This document shows positions 8,752-20,688 of a stretch of DNA of 64,000 nt, piece by piece. Where the stretch lies: positions 23,797 through 87,796 of the forward strand of contig QCGC01000005.1 of NCBI GenBank assembly GCA_003278225.1, written 5' to 3'. Position 1 is the first letter of the stretch. Each line of letters starts with the position of its first letter. The notes below the pieces were generated by a model. It had not been told where the DNA came from. It ran no database searches and saw nothing but the letters and a program-made list of their open reading frames with translations. The DNA is from Prochlorococcus sp. AG-363-P01. Its GTDB lineage: Bacteria > Cyanobacteriota > Cyanobacteriia > PCC-6307 > Cyanobiaceae. The position numbers and the translations under genes are program-made.

Positions 8752-9795
8752 TCAAGGCAAGCCACGGATTCTAGTGTTATCAGAATCAGAAGATTCTTCG
8801 ATTCGTCCCATAATCCATGCTTGAAATCCATTATCACAACAAATTTTCATTGAGTCATTTGCAACTTCATCAGGGACAATTAAGCAAAATCCAACACCAA
8901 GATTAAAAGTATTCCAAAGATCAATCTCAGGAATTCTGCCAGCTTCCTGGAGCCAATGAAAAATCTCAGGCCTTTCCCAAGTCTTTCTATCCACAAAAGC
9001 ATTGAGGCCTTTTGGCAAGCATCTAGGAAGGTTCTCAGGTAGTCCTCCGCCAGTAATGTGTGCCATGCCATGTAATGGCACTTTGTTCAGAAGAAGATCT
9101 CTGACCAATCTCACATAAATAGCAGTTGGCTTAAGCAAAGTAGATATCAGAGGTAGCTGCGCTTCTCCAAATCGCGAGCTCTCATTGACTTGAGCATTAG
9201 TTAAAACCTTTCTTACAAGGCTAAACCCATTACTGTGCAATCCATTACTTGAAACAGCAATGATTTGATCACCAGCTTCAATTTTGGTGCCATTAATAAA
9301 ATCTTCTTCTTCAACTACGGCCACACAAAAACCAGCCAAGTCATACCTCCCTTTTGGATAAAAACCTGGCATTTCAGCAGTTTCACCTCCCAAAAGTGCG
9401 CATTCACTAAATCGACATCCATCTGCAATCCCCTCTACGACTTCTGCCATTGCATCTGGACCTAAAGCACCAGTAGCTATGTAATCAAGAAAAAACAGTG
9501 GCTGAGCCCCACTTGTAATGACATCGTTTACACACATTGCAACCAAATCAATCCCTACTCCAAAGTGCGCTTGATATTGCTGTGCTAATTCAAGCTTCGT
9601 GCCTACCCCATCAGTCCCTGCTACCAAAAGAGGACTAGATAGTCCAGTAGGCAAACGAATCACTCCTCCAAACCCACCTAAGCCTCCAATGACACCAGAC
9701 AGATGAGTCGCTTCAACACTTGATCGAATTCGATCAACAAAAGCCCTTCCTGCCTCAACATCAACACCAGCAGTTTTGTAATCCATAATCTTCAA
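8752..9795 (-). CDS. purM: Phosphoribosylformylglycinamidine cyclo-ligase
   Basis: [45 protein letters not shown] motifs. Start may be the ATG at 9786. Confidence 0.95.
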   Translation of the reverse strand: MKIMDYKTAGVDVEAGRAFVDRIRSSVEATHLSGVIGGLGGFGGVIRLPTGLSSPLLVAGTDGVGTKLELAQQYQAHFGVGIDLVAMCVNDVITSGAQPLFFLDYIATGALGPDAMAEVVEGIADGCRFSECALLGGETAEMPGFYPKGRYDLAGFCVAVVEEEDFINGTKIEAGDQIIAVSSNGLHSNGFSLVRKVLTNAQVNESSRFGEAQLPLISTLLKPTAIYVRLVRDLLLNKVPLHGMAHITGGGLPENLPRCLPKGLNAFVDRKTWERPEIFHWLQEAGRIPEIDLWNTFNLGVGFCLIVPDEVANDSMKICCDNGFQAWIMGRIEESSDSDNTRIRGLP

Positions 9796-9801
9796 TGATT
9801 T

Positions 9802-9903
9802 CTATGTTGACTTTGCTTTGAAGTTTTGCAGTAATTCTCTACCTAGCCAGTATGCAATCAATATTGGAAAGGTATAGACAATCTGATACGAAACAAACCA
9901 CAT
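9802..9903 (-). CDS. Possible 33-aa membrane microprotein upstream of purM
   Basis: MWFVSYQIVYTFPILIAYWLGRELLQNFKAKST*; hydrophobic core, same strand and adjacent to purM. Confidence 0.35.
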   Translation of the reverse strand: MWFVSYQIVYTFPILIAYWLGRELLQNFKAKST

Positions 9904-9921
9904 TATTGCCAAAGCAGTGTA

Positions 9922-11469
9922 ATGAGACTTTCTGTTCTGCGATCGCAAAACGAGCTATTGGAATGGCGCAAGAAACTAACCTCAAAACTTGGTTTAGTTC
10001 CCACTATGGGTGGCTTGCACCCTGGTCATAGTCAATTAATACAATCAGCTAGTAATTCTCATTTCAACGATTCCCCGTCAAGCGTATTAGTCAGCATTTT
10101 TATAAACCCTCTTCAATTCGGACCTGATGAAGACTTCTATGAATATCCAAGAGATCTTGATAGTGATTGCCAGATCGCTGAACAATCAGGTGCTGATGCG
10201 ATATGGGCCCCTTCAATTAGGGAGGTTTTTCCAGGAGGACCAGAAGCAAATTTCAAAATCAATGTTCCTGCTTCGCTCCAGGAATATTTATGTGGCTCAA
10301 TCAGAAAAGGACACTTCGATGGTGTAGCCACTGTGATAATTCATTTGTTAAGACATGTACAACCCAACTTTCTTGTACTTGGAGAAAAAGATTGGCAACA
10401 ATTTGTAATCGTCAGAAAACTAATTCAGGATTTGTGTTTGCCTGTAAAAATGCATGGAGTAGCCACTGTTAGAGATCCCGATGGTTTGGCATACAGTTCA
10501 AGAAACCAATATCTAAGTAAATCAGAACGTGAAAGATCCTTAGCCTTACCTCGATTACTCGCCAAAGCGACTCACGATGCCCAGAAAGGCAAAGCCTTAA
10601 ATCTCAAAGAGCTAAGAGCTGACTTAAAAAGTCATGAGTTAGATGTGGATTATTTAGAAGTAGTTGACCCCCATCAACTACAACCGACTAAACCTGACAA
10701 GCATTTTTCTCTTTTAGCCGCCTCTATTAAATGCGGAACAACTCGTTTAATTGACCACACCTTTCTTATGACTCGCAAGCCAATTGTTGCCATCGATGGA
10801 CCTGCAGGCGTCGGAAAAAGTACAGTTTCGCGCGCATTTGCTAAGAAACTTGGACTACTTTATCTAGATACAGGTGCAATGTATCGAGGGGTCGCTTGGT
10901 TCATCCTTGAAAAAGGAATCAATCCCACTGATCATTTTCAAATCAAAAAAATACTAAAAGATTTCAAGCTTGAATTAGAACTATCTAATAATTGTCAAAA
11001 TGTAATTGTCAATGGGAATAACATTACAAATGCAATCCGATCTCCCAAAGTAACTTCTATTGTCTCCTCAGTAGCTGCTCAACAGCCAGTACGGGAATCA
11101 TTGACTAATCAACAAAAAAAGATAGGCCAATCTGGGGGATTAGTAGCAGAAGGTAGAGATATTGGAACTGCAGTATTTCCAAATGCTGAGCTAAAGATCT
11201 TTCTAACCGCAAGTACAAGAGAACGTGCCCAAAGAAGGAGTCTAGATTTACAGCATCAAGGTTTCTCTGTCCCAAGTTTAGATGTGTTAGAACAAGAAAT
11301 TGCAAAGCGAGATGACATGGATAGGAATAGAGAAATCTCTCCTTTAAAGCTGGCAAAAGATGCAAAAGAAGTAATCACAGATGATATGAATATTCAAGAA
11401 GTCGTTCAGAAAATAGAAGAGCTATTTCGTCTAAAAATTCCTGAGGAAGCTTGGCCTAGCCCATTCTAA
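9922..11469 (+). CDS. panC/cmk: Bifunctional pantothenate synthetase / cytidylate kinase
   Basis: N-terminal PanC (LVPTMGGLHPGHSQLI) and C-terminal CMK (AIDGPAGVGKSTVSRAFA, AEGRDIGTAVFP). Confidence 0.95.
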   Translation: MRLSVLRSQNELLEWRKKLTSKLGLVPTMGGLHPGHSQLIQSASNSHFNDSPSSVLVSIFINPLQFGPDEDFYEYPRDLDSDCQIAEQSGADAIWAPSIREVFPGGPEANFKINVPASLQEYLCGSIRKGHFDGVATVIIHLLRHVQPNFLVLGEKDWQQFVIVRKLIQDLCLPVKMHGVATVRDPDGLAYSSRNQYLSKSERERSLALPRLLAKATHDAQKGKALNLKELRADLKSHELDVDYLEVVDPHQLQPTKPDKHFSLLAASIKCGTTRLIDHTFLMTRKPIVAIDGPAGVGKSTVSRAFAKKLGLLYLDTGAMYRGVAWFILEKGINPTDHFQIKKILKDFKLELELSNNCQNVIVNGNNITNAIRSPKVTSIVSSVAAQQPVRESLTNQQKKIGQSGGLVAEGRDIGTAVFPNAELKIFLTASTRERAQRRSLDLQHQGFSVPSLDVLEQEIAKRDDMDRNREISPLKLAKDAKEVITDDMNIQEVVQKIEELFRLKIPEEAWPSPF

Positions 11470-11935
11470 TCAGTTCCTTAAGGAGTCCTTTACAGCTATC
11501 TTCTAGAAGATCTAAAACATTTTCAAAACCTTGTTCTCCTCCATAATAAGGGTCTGGTACTTCAACCAACTTTGAAGCACTTGCATAGCTAAGAATTGGC
11601 TTTATTTTCTTAGTTAAATTAGAATCTAATTCTTCTGCTAAAGACATAACTGATGATAAATTCTCATTATCCATTGTGAGAATTAAATCAAACTTCTGCA
11701 AATCCTCTCTTGTAATTTGCCTAGCAATACTCTTGATCACAATACCTCTTGTTTTTGCAGCATCCTTCATCCTGGAGTCAGCTTGACTCCCTACATGCCA
11801 GCTCCCTGTACCAGCAGAGTCAACATGATAATAATCTTCTATTCCTTGTTCTTTTATAAGGTGTATAAAAACACTCTCAGCTGCAGGGGACCTACAAATG
11901 TTACCAAGGCAAACAAATAAAATTTGTTTTTGCAT
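11456..11935 (-). CDS. Low-molecular-weight protein tyrosine phosphatase
   Basis: N-terminal VCLGNICRSP P-loop and C-terminal VPDPYYGG. Confidence 0.9.
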   Translation of the reverse strand: MQKQILFVCLGNICRSPAAESVFIHLIKEQGIEDYYHVDSAGTGSWHVGSQADSRMKDAAKTRGIVIKSIARQITREDLQKFDLILTMDNENLSSVMSLAEELDSNLTKKIKPILSYASASKLVEVPDPYYGGEQGFENVLDLLEDSCKGLLKELIRMG

Positions 11936-12029
11936 AAGTAAGTTCCTCTTTCAAAGATGCCTATCCAAACTACCTCATACAACATGGATATAAGGATCAT
12001 AATTTAAAAGAGAATATGCAAATATTCTC

Positions 12030-13561
<1,532 letters not shown>

Positions 13562-13837
13562 TTAGGCCAAGTATTTTCAAGAGTTTTGAGCGATTCCCAG
13601 CCAACTCGAATTGAATATATTGCCTTTTTTTATACATTCAATTTTTTGGATAATCATTCTCTTCTCCATCTTAGCGTTAGTTTCTGTTTGGGTATCTGAA
13701 GAAGTCGTATAAATAACAGACAAGGGAGATTGATTATCACTAGATACTAGAATTATTTTACAAGAAATATATAAATCTATCAAAAATTTGATTATAAAGA
13801 CTGCTTTGTCTATCTCTATCTTAAGTCTAAAAAATCT

Positions 13838-14554
13838 TTAATTCCTATTCTCAGTGCTACCTTTACGTTTCTTCCTTGTGAGATAACCAAAGAGAATTTT
13901 ACCAATAGCAGTAATCAAATTACCTTCCAACTCATTAAAGATTTCCATGTTGCATTTAAATGCCTGATTAGCCTCCTCAACTATCAAGTCAGCAGTTAAT
14001 TGATTAATAGGTAATAAATCAAGAGTTGCACGATATTGCTTTTTGAAAACTTTTTCATCCTTGATTTGTTCGAACTCATAAAAGCGTAATCCATCTTGTT
14101 CTGGAAGATTCATTGCTTTTTGAGCAATATTTTTGAGGATTTGTCCTCCAGACAAGTCACCTATATATCTAGTGTAATGGTGCCCTACAAGCAATTCAGG
14201 TGTCTCCTTAGCAACAGAATGAATCCTGTCGACATAAGCCTTTGCAGAGTTAGTTGGCTGCAAGACAGTTGACCAATCACAACCAAAATAGAAATTCAAA
14301 TCTTGTTCCAGAGATTCACAGCGCTTTAGTTCTGGATAATCAATAAGGCTTACTACAGGGTGGCGATCTAAAGAAAGCCTGCTGATCTCTTCTTCCATCG
14401 CTCGATATACAAAATAAAGATCTGCTACTAGTTTGCGATAGGTGGTTTTATCAACAACACCTTTAAGAAAGCATCGGACAAAGCCGGTATTCTCAGCCAT
14501 CGTGTGAGCCTTTTTCGTCCCTTCTCGGAGTTGGCTCGCTAGCGCTACAGACAT
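13838..14554 (-). CDS. ho1: Heme oxygenase
   Basis: LREGTKKAHTMAENTGFVRCFLKG and HHYTRYIGDLSGGQIL. Confidence 0.95.
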   Translation of the reverse strand: MSVALASQLREGTKKAHTMAENTGFVRCFLKGVVDKTTYRKLVADLYFVYRAMEEEISRLSLDRHPVVSLIDYPELKRCESLEQDLNFYFGCDWSTVLQPTNSAKAYVDRIHSVAKETPELLVGHHYTRYIGDLSGGQILKNIAQKAMNLPEQDGLRFYEFEQIKDEKVFKKQYRATLDLLPINQLTADLIVEEANQAFKCNMEIFNELEGNLITAIGKILFGYLTRKKRKGSTENRN

Positions 14555-14693
14555 TGGGGCGAAGCAATGAAAAAGTTAAAAGAAGCTAAAAGCATTTAGA
14601 GATTTTAAAGGACATCAAAGCAGACTCCTCAATTTGTCTAATCACATTCAGTCATAAGCTCAGTTATAGATCAAATAGTCGCTTAAAAATTTT

Positions 14694-16118
14694 ATGGCTC
14701 AATTTGAAAAGCTGATCCCTCCCAACGAAGGGCAAGCCATTCAATTCCTGAACGGCAGCCCAGTCGTTCCCAACAACCCAATCATTCCATTCATCCGTGG
14801 AGATGGCACAGGTGTAGATATCTGGCCTGCCACCCAAGCCGTATTGGATGCTGCCATCAAAACAGCCTATGGCAATCAGCGTCATATTGAATGGTTCAAA
14901 GTGTATGCCGGCGACGAAGCTTGTGATCTATATGGAACCTATCAATATCTTCCAAAAGATACTCTTGAGGCAATTCGCACTTATGGAGTTGCTATTAAAG
15001 GCCCTTTAACTACTCCTGTAGGTGGAGGAATTCGTTCATTAAATGTTGCATTAAGACAAATCTTCGACCTGTATTCATGTGTTCGACCCTGTCGTTATTA
15101 CGAGGGGACACCAAGCCCACATAAGCGACCTCAAGATTTAGATGTGATCGTTTATCGAGAAAATACTGAAGATATCTATATGGGAATCGAATGGGAGTCT
15201 AGCGATCCAGTATGTATAAACTTAATAAAACAACTTAATGAGAACGTAATTCCTTTAAATGGAAAACTAAAAGAGCGACAGATTCCTCAAGATTCCGCAA
15301 TAGGTATTAAGCCAGTTAGTAAAAAAGGTAGTCAAAGACATATCCGCAAGGCAATCCAACATGCCTCAAGACTTTCAGGAAAGAAACGTCATGTAACCCT
15401 TGTTCATAAGGGAAATATCATGAAATTTACTGAAGGTGCTTTTAGAGATTGGGGGTATGAATTAGCTACTACTGAGTTCCGTGATTTATGTATTACTGAA
15501 AGAGAAATCTGGATTCTAGAAAATGCAATGCATAACTCATCAATAAGTATTGAGGAAAATGCAAAGTTAATTGACCCAGGGTTCTCATCTCTAACTGAAA
15601 AGAAAAAACAAGAAATTTGCAACGAAGTGAAATCAGTTATAGAGACAATTGGCACAAGTCATGGAAATGGTAAATGGCATGAAATGATAAAAGTGGATGA
15701 TCGAATTGCAGACAGCATATTTCAACAAATTCAAACAAGACCTCAAGAATATTCAATACTTGCAACTTTGAACCTTAATGGTGACTATATTTCAGATGCA
15801 GCTGCTGCAATTGTGGGTGGTCTTGGTATGGCACCAGGAGCAAATATAGGTAATGAAGCTGCAATCTTTGAGGCCACACATGGGACTGCTCCTAAGCATG
15901 CTGGGCTGGATAGAATTAACCCAGGATCTGTAATTCTTAGTGGTGTGATGATGTTGGAATTTCTTGGCTGGCAAGAAGCAGCCGACTTAATTTCCAAAGG
16001 AATCAGTCAATCAATTTCAGATCAAAAAGTTACCTACGACCTTGCTCGTCTTCTGAATCCCCCTGTCGAACCTTTAAGTTGTAGTGGATTTGCAAAATCA
16101 ATCATTGATCGATTCTAA
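14694..16118 (+). CDS. icd: NADP-dependent isocitrate dehydrogenase
   Basis: PFIRGDGTGVDIWPA, YRENTEDIYMGIEW, LNGDYISDAAAAIVGGLGMAPGANIG. Confidence 0.95.
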   Translation: MAQFEKLIPPNEGQAIQFLNGSPVVPNNPIIPFIRGDGTGVDIWPATQAVLDAAIKTAYGNQRHIEWFKVYAGDEACDLYGTYQYLPKDTLEAIRTYGVAIKGPLTTPVGGGIRSLNVALRQIFDLYSCVRPCRYYEGTPSPHKRPQDLDVIVYRENTEDIYMGIEWESSDPVCINLIKQLNENVIPLNGKLKERQIPQDSAIGIKPVSKKGSQRHIRKAIQHASRLSGKKRHVTLVHKGNIMKFTEGAFRDWGYELATTEFRDLCITEREIWILENAMHNSSISIEENAKLIDPGFSSLTEKKKQEICNEVKSVIETIGTSHGNGKWHEMIKVDDRIADSIFQQIQTRPQEYSILATLNLNGDYISDAAAAIVGGLGMAPGANIGNEAAIFEATHGTAPKHAGLDRINPGSVILSGVMMLEFLGWQEAADLISKGISQSISDQKVTYDLARLLNPPVEPLSCSGFAKSIIDRF

Positions 16119-16183
16119 TTAAATCAAAAATATTTTCAGATCACTTTCAATTATTACTAAAGATATTTCTTCCTCCAATAATA

Positions 16184-17542
16184 TTAATTTAAACCTTCCA
16201 TTATTCTCCATGCAGATAAAAGTGTTTGCTGATCACCTAAGTTTCCTGGAAAAGTAACTATTGGCAAACCTCTTGCTAATAAGTAACCATCCGCACATAC
16301 AAGAGATAATCCTGGTAATAATTGGCCCTTTAATTGGACTGAATCAAGATTCAAACCCTTTTCTAAAAAAACATTTGTTGTGATACCTCCTTTACTAATA
16401 ATATATCCTAAAGTTGGTGTAATCTTAGCAACAATATTAGCCATAAAGTATGCTATTTTATTACCAAGATTAGTCGTGTCTTTTGAAGATTCGTAGTGAA
16501 GTCCACCACGACTTGAATAAAAAACAGGTGTTTTATTTAAAGCTATAATATGCCTTAGTTTTTCCAATAATTGATTCTCTAAGTCAAAAAGAATCCGTTG
16601 TGTTGATCTGGTCTCAAAAGCATTAGCGATCTCCTGAACTTGGAGCTCAAGGCCAGTGCAGGAGTCTTGCCTAAGTAACATTTTTAGTTGTTGATCAGCA
16701 AGTGCAACATAAGACCCTACCATTACTAATCCAGGCTTCAATTGACCAGATTTAGTCTTAAGCCTGAAAGCAGAAAACTTTTCAGGATGATGAAATTGAA
16801 CAGGAGAATTCGCTAAGCCATTTATGAAGCTTGCAGCAGAGCGAAAAAGAAACCTTTTTTGTCTTTGCAAACTTCTAACTGCCTGTCCTAAAGCAGCCAA
16901 TTGAGAAGGGAGTTCAGCATCAACAACAACTGATTGATTCCCAGAGAGTGCTATCAAGCAATCAACCAGCTTTTTCATCCCAACTGCTGACTGGCCCGCT
17001 TCATCAAGTAATTGAGTCGTGAGGCGAACAACATTTTCAGCAACTATCGCACCCTTGCTCTTTTCCTCTAACCAAAGATCTAAGGCACTAGTGGAATATC
17101 CAAAAGTCTGATCACGTGCAAACTCTGTCTTATGCACTGGGCAACCATGAAGCAAATGCACACCATTAACCGTAGTTCGTCCACCTTCAAAAAAGGCAGG
17201 GATATGGAAAGTGGCATCAAAAGGACCCAAGATTTCATTGATAATTTTTGGTTCTAGAACACCATGTCCACGAAGAGTGGAATCCCCTCGACTAACAAAA
17301 AAAACATCTTCTAGAGAAAAACAAACATCCTTGAGCGCATGATTAATTGATTGACAAGTTTGACGAATTCGATTCTCTGCTGCCTCAGCAGACATTGAAC
17401 GTGTATTAACTAATAAAAATAGCAAAGAAGATGAATGATTAAGAGCATTAATCAAAGCCTGTTGATCCCAACGCAAAAGAAGTGGACAATCACAAACAGT
17501 CTGAGAACCTGTGGGGTCATCATCGAAGATTACAACCTTCAT
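16184..17542 (-). CDS. Four-carbon acid sugar kinase family protein (DUF1537 / OtnK-like)
   Basis: MKVVIFDDDPTGSQTVCDCPLL at the N-terminus, RGDSTLRGH, C-terminal ISKGGITTN. Start placed at MKVV because the longer ORF overlaps the neighbour. Confidence 0.85.
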   Translation of the reverse strand: MKVVIFDDDPTGSQTVCDCPLLLRWDQQALINALNHSSSLLFLLVNTRSMSAEAAENRIRQTCQSINHALKDVCFSLEDVFFVSRGDSTLRGHGVLEPKIINEILGPFDATFHIPAFFEGGRTTVNGVHLLHGCPVHKTEFARDQTFGYSTSALDLWLEEKSKGAIVAENVVRLTTQLLDEAGQSAVGMKKLVDCLIALSGNQSVVVDAELPSQLAALGQAVRSLQRQKRFLFRSAASFINGLANSPVQFHHPEKFSAFRLKTKSGQLKPGLVMVGSYVALADQQLKMLLRQDSCTGLELQVQEIANAFETRSTQRILFDLENQLLEKLRHIIALNKTPVFYSSRGGLHYESSKDTTNLGNKIAYFMANIVAKITPTLGYIISKGGITTNVFLEKGLNLDSVQLKGQLLPGLSLVCADGYLLARGLPIVTFPGNLGDQQTLLSAWRIMEGLN

Positions 17543-17585
17543 AAATAATCTTTTTAATAACCAATTAGCTATTGACCTTTTAAAA

Positions 17586-18764
17586 CTAATACTGCTTCCA
17601 ACTATCAGGAATCCTAACAAAAGAAGAATCTAATTGAGCTATCGATTCGCATCCTAAAAGCTTCATTGTACGGATAATATCTGTTCGAATAATCTCAATG
17701 GCTCTAGCAACACCAGGTCCGCCACCTGCAGCAAGGCCATAAGCATAGGCCCTGCCTATAAGCACACCCTTTGCTCCTAAGCAGATTGCTTTAACAACAT
17801 CACTACCTCTACGAATTCCTCCGTCTAAAAGAACATCTATTCGATCATTTACAGCATCAACAATCTCAGGAAGAACCCTGATTGTAGGCGCAACGCTATC
17901 CAATTGTCTGGCTCCATGATTGGAAACTACTATTGCATCTACACCTAATTCAACTGCTTTTCTTGCATCATCACCTATATGAATTCCCTTAACAATAATT
18001 TTTCCACCCCATGCCTCTCGAATCCATGCCAAATCATCCCAGGTAACAACTGATTGCTCTAACGCTGGTCCTATTTCGGTGTATCCCATTGGTCCATCGT
18101 CTAATTGAACATTTGGAAAACTCATTAACCCTCCATCTCCAAGCCATTGCGACAACCAACAAGGTTTCACTAACATTTGTGAGATATAAGGCAGCATTGT
18201 GATCGGATTCATTGATAACAACTCCTTAGTACCATTCCGAACATCACGTTCTCGCAAACCAGATACTGGCGTATCTATAGTTACAACTATTGCGGAGAAA
18301 CCTGCCGATTTTGCTCTTTCAATAGTTTTTAAAGCAACATCCTTACCTCCAAGAAGGTAAAGCTGATACCAAGCAGGAAAATTTGTTGCTGCTTTTACTT
18401 CCTCTAATCTACAACCAGAAAGAGTTGAGAGTGTATAACCAGTACCTGCACTTCCTGCCTCACGAGCAGCAACAACTTCACCTTTAGGATAAAACATCCT
18501 GCTACTTCCTACTGGTGCAAGAAGGAAGGGAAGTTCAAATTTTTGATCTATAACTTTTATTCCTAAATCACAAGAAGGAGTCGCAACTGCACATCTAGGT
18601 CGAAAATATATGTCGTTATATGCAGTACAGTTTTGCAATAAAGTTTGCTCTCTATCAGCGCCGCTATCTATATAATCAAAAACCATCTGAGGTAGTCGAT
18701 TTTTGGCTAAAACACGTAGATCTCCAACATTTACTACGCTTGGAGCTCCCACATTCCCACCCAT
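17586..18764 (-). CDS. lldD: FMN-dependent alpha-hydroxy acid dehydrogenase/oxidase (LldD / lactate oxidase family)
   Basis: VVSNHGARQLD active-site motif, VLLDGGIRRGSDVVKAICLGAKGVLIGRAYAYGL FMN/phosphate motif. Confidence 0.9.
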   Translation of the reverse strand: MGGNVGAPSVVNVGDLRVLAKNRLPQMVFDYIDSGADREQTLLQNCTAYNDIYFRPRCAVATPSCDLGIKVIDQKFELPFLLAPVGSSRMFYPKGEVVAAREAGSAGTGYTLSTLSGCRLEEVKAATNFPAWYQLYLLGGKDVALKTIERAKSAGFSAIVVTIDTPVSGLRERDVRNGTKELLSMNPITMLPYISQMLVKPCWLSQWLGDGGLMSFPNVQLDDGPMGYTEIGPALEQSVVTWDDLAWIREAWGGKIIVKGIHIGDDARKAVELGVDAIVVSNHGARQLDSVAPTIRVLPEIVDAVNDRIDVLLDGGIRRGSDVVKAICLGAKGVLIGRAYAYGLAAGGGPGVARAIEIIRTDIIRTMKLLGCESIAQLDSSFVRIPDSWKQY

Positions 18765-18877
18765 CGAGATAAATGACGAAATAATATATTCATTCTACGA
18801 GATATCAGCAATCCATGCAGGAAGCTACGCATAAATGAGAAATTTCTCAACTCCAAAAACAAACTGGAAGATTAAAA

Positions 18878-20593
18878 TCACTTATAATACTTTTTTTTAG
18901 ATGTTCTTCCTATACCAGGATTAAAAGTATTAGTGGGGTCTAAGCCACGGTAAAAGTTAATCAAGCATGGATCTGCTTTATATAAATGGCCTACATTGTG
19001 CTCAGCTGGGTATTTTGCATTATTCCTATCTAAAATCTTTAAGATTTGATCTTTCAAGAGATTAGAGTCAACTCCCTTTTTAAGGACAAAATCCCAATGA
19101 AAAACCATACATAAAAAATGACCTAACTGAAAAGTTTCTGCCATTTGAGATATTACTTCAGTTGGAAGCAAGTCATTCCAAGTAGAGCAATTCCTTGGTA
19201 GGGCTATATCTAATGGCAAAAGTTCTCCTACATTAGCTGAATTTAATATACGATATCTAGTCGGCGCCGCTCCTGCGACATATCGATGCAGAAGTGCGTC
19301 ATTTCCTTCAGATTTAGTACATGAAATATACTCATATTGATCCTGATTAGAAGTCACTAACTCCAACAGATTCTGGGTAAGTGAAATAGATTCGTCACTT
19401 GCTAAAATCAACATATAATGTTCATATTTATCACGAAAATTACGTAGCCTAATTGGAAGGTGATCAGGCAAAAGATTCGCTAGAAATTGTAAGGCCTTAT
19501 CAGCGAAGTGTTTTGGTAAGAAAGAAATTTTTTCAGTAATTTGATCCACACGTCTTTTTATAGATAAAAGTCTTGGCAAGAATTTTGTGCCAAAGTATTT
19601 AATAAAAATAAATGTATCTTTGCAATATTTATCTGATCCATCAAAATAACTACGGTGCATGTATTCACCCATATCAGGCAAATGATCAAATCCAGATAAA
19701 ATACTCTTCCTTAGATCGGTCAAATGTTTTGGATCATTTGTGCCAACGAAGTAAACTTGTTCTTTTTTGGGAAGTAAAAAAGTATCAACTCTTACGGCAA
19801 AGACAGCAATTTTACCTGCACAGCCACTTGCCTCATAAAGGCGTCTATTATCAGCGTTGAATCTAGCAGGTGTATTTGCCTGAATATTTCTAACACGCTT
19901 TTTATATTCTTGATCAGATGCCATTTTTGTTGTATTTGGCAAGTTATTTAGCTCAAAATTAGACGATTCCAAATTAGTAAGTATCTCCTCAGGCGTATTG
20001 CCTAAGTTAATTCCAAGATGATTAACTAGTTCTAGACTTCCTTCATCATTTAATCTTGCAAATAAAGATAACTCTGTATAGGCAGGGCCCCGATTAACTA
20101 AGTTCCCGCCAGAATTATTGCACACACCACCAACAATTGAAGCGCCAATACAAGAAGAACCTATTACAGAATGTGGGCCTCTACCTAGTGGTAGTAGTTT
20201 TTCTTCTAACTGATATAAAGTTGAACCCGGAAATGCAATAATTTGAGAGGCATTATTTAGCAAAACCAACTGATCAAGTTGAAGAGTATTGATAATGACA
20301 ATATCACGATCATAATTGTCTCCATCTGGAGTTGAGCCCCCAGTTAAACCAGTATTAGCAGCTTGCATAATAATAACCTTATTAAAAGAGATACATACTT
20401 CTAATGTTTGCCACAATTGCAACAAGTTCTTTGGGAAGAGCACAGCACAGGCTTCTCCACTCCCAACACGAATGCCTGTGCTGTAAAAGCGAATCTTCTC
20501 CTGCTGAGTTAATACTGACTCTTTTTCAAGAATAGTAAATAAAGAATTTTGGAAGTCATCCAACTGATTATTGATCATAGAAAAAAAAGTCAT
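18878..20593 (-). CDS. dld: Quinone-dependent D-lactate dehydrogenase (E. coli Dld-like)
   Basis: AANTGLTGGSTPDGDNYDRDIVIINT, GPHSVIGSSCIGASIVGGVCNNSGGNLVNRGPAYTELSLFAR. Confidence 0.9.
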   Translation of the reverse strand: MTFFSMINNQLDDFQNSLFTILEKESVLTQQEKIRFYSTGIRVGSGEACAVLFPKNLLQLWQTLEVCISFNKVIIMQAANTGLTGGSTPDGDNYDRDIVIINTLQLDQLVLLNNASQIIAFPGSTLYQLEEKLLPLGRGPHSVIGSSCIGASIVGGVCNNSGGNLVNRGPAYTELSLFARLNDEGSLELVNHLGINLGNTPEEILTNLESSNFELNNLPNTTKMASDQEYKKRVRNIQANTPARFNADNRRLYEASGCAGKIAVFAVRVDTFLLPKKEQVYFVGTNDPKHLTDLRKSILSGFDHLPDMGEYMHRSYFDGSDKYCKDTFIFIKYFGTKFLPRLLSIKRRVDQITEKISFLPKHFADKALQFLANLLPDHLPIRLRNFRDKYEHYMLILASDESISLTQNLLELVTSNQDQYEYISCTKSEGNDALLHRYVAGAAPTRYRILNSANVGELLPLDIALPRNCSTWNDLLPTEVISQMAETFQLGHFLCMVFHWDFVLKKGVDSNLLKDQILKILDRNNAKYPAEHNVGHLYKADPCLINFYRGLDPTNTFNPGIGRTSKKKYYK

Positions 20594-20688
20594 CTATAAT
20601 TAAGAGCAGATACCCATAAAATAAACTCAGAAAATCAATCTGCAAGAACCATAATTTTATATTTAAAAAAAAAAATAGCCAAATAAAC

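Noticed and set aside
8646-8837. 63-aa minus ORF overlapping the purM 3' end
   Set aside because: Out-of-frame overlap with purM, no protein-like features.
9922-11469. panC/cmk fusion as a novel gene fusion
   Set aside because: This fusion is already well known in cyanobacteria.
13577-13783. 68-aa minus ORF between pebA and ho1
   Set aside because: Low-complexity, no recognisable motif; likely chance ORF in AT-rich intergenic DNA.
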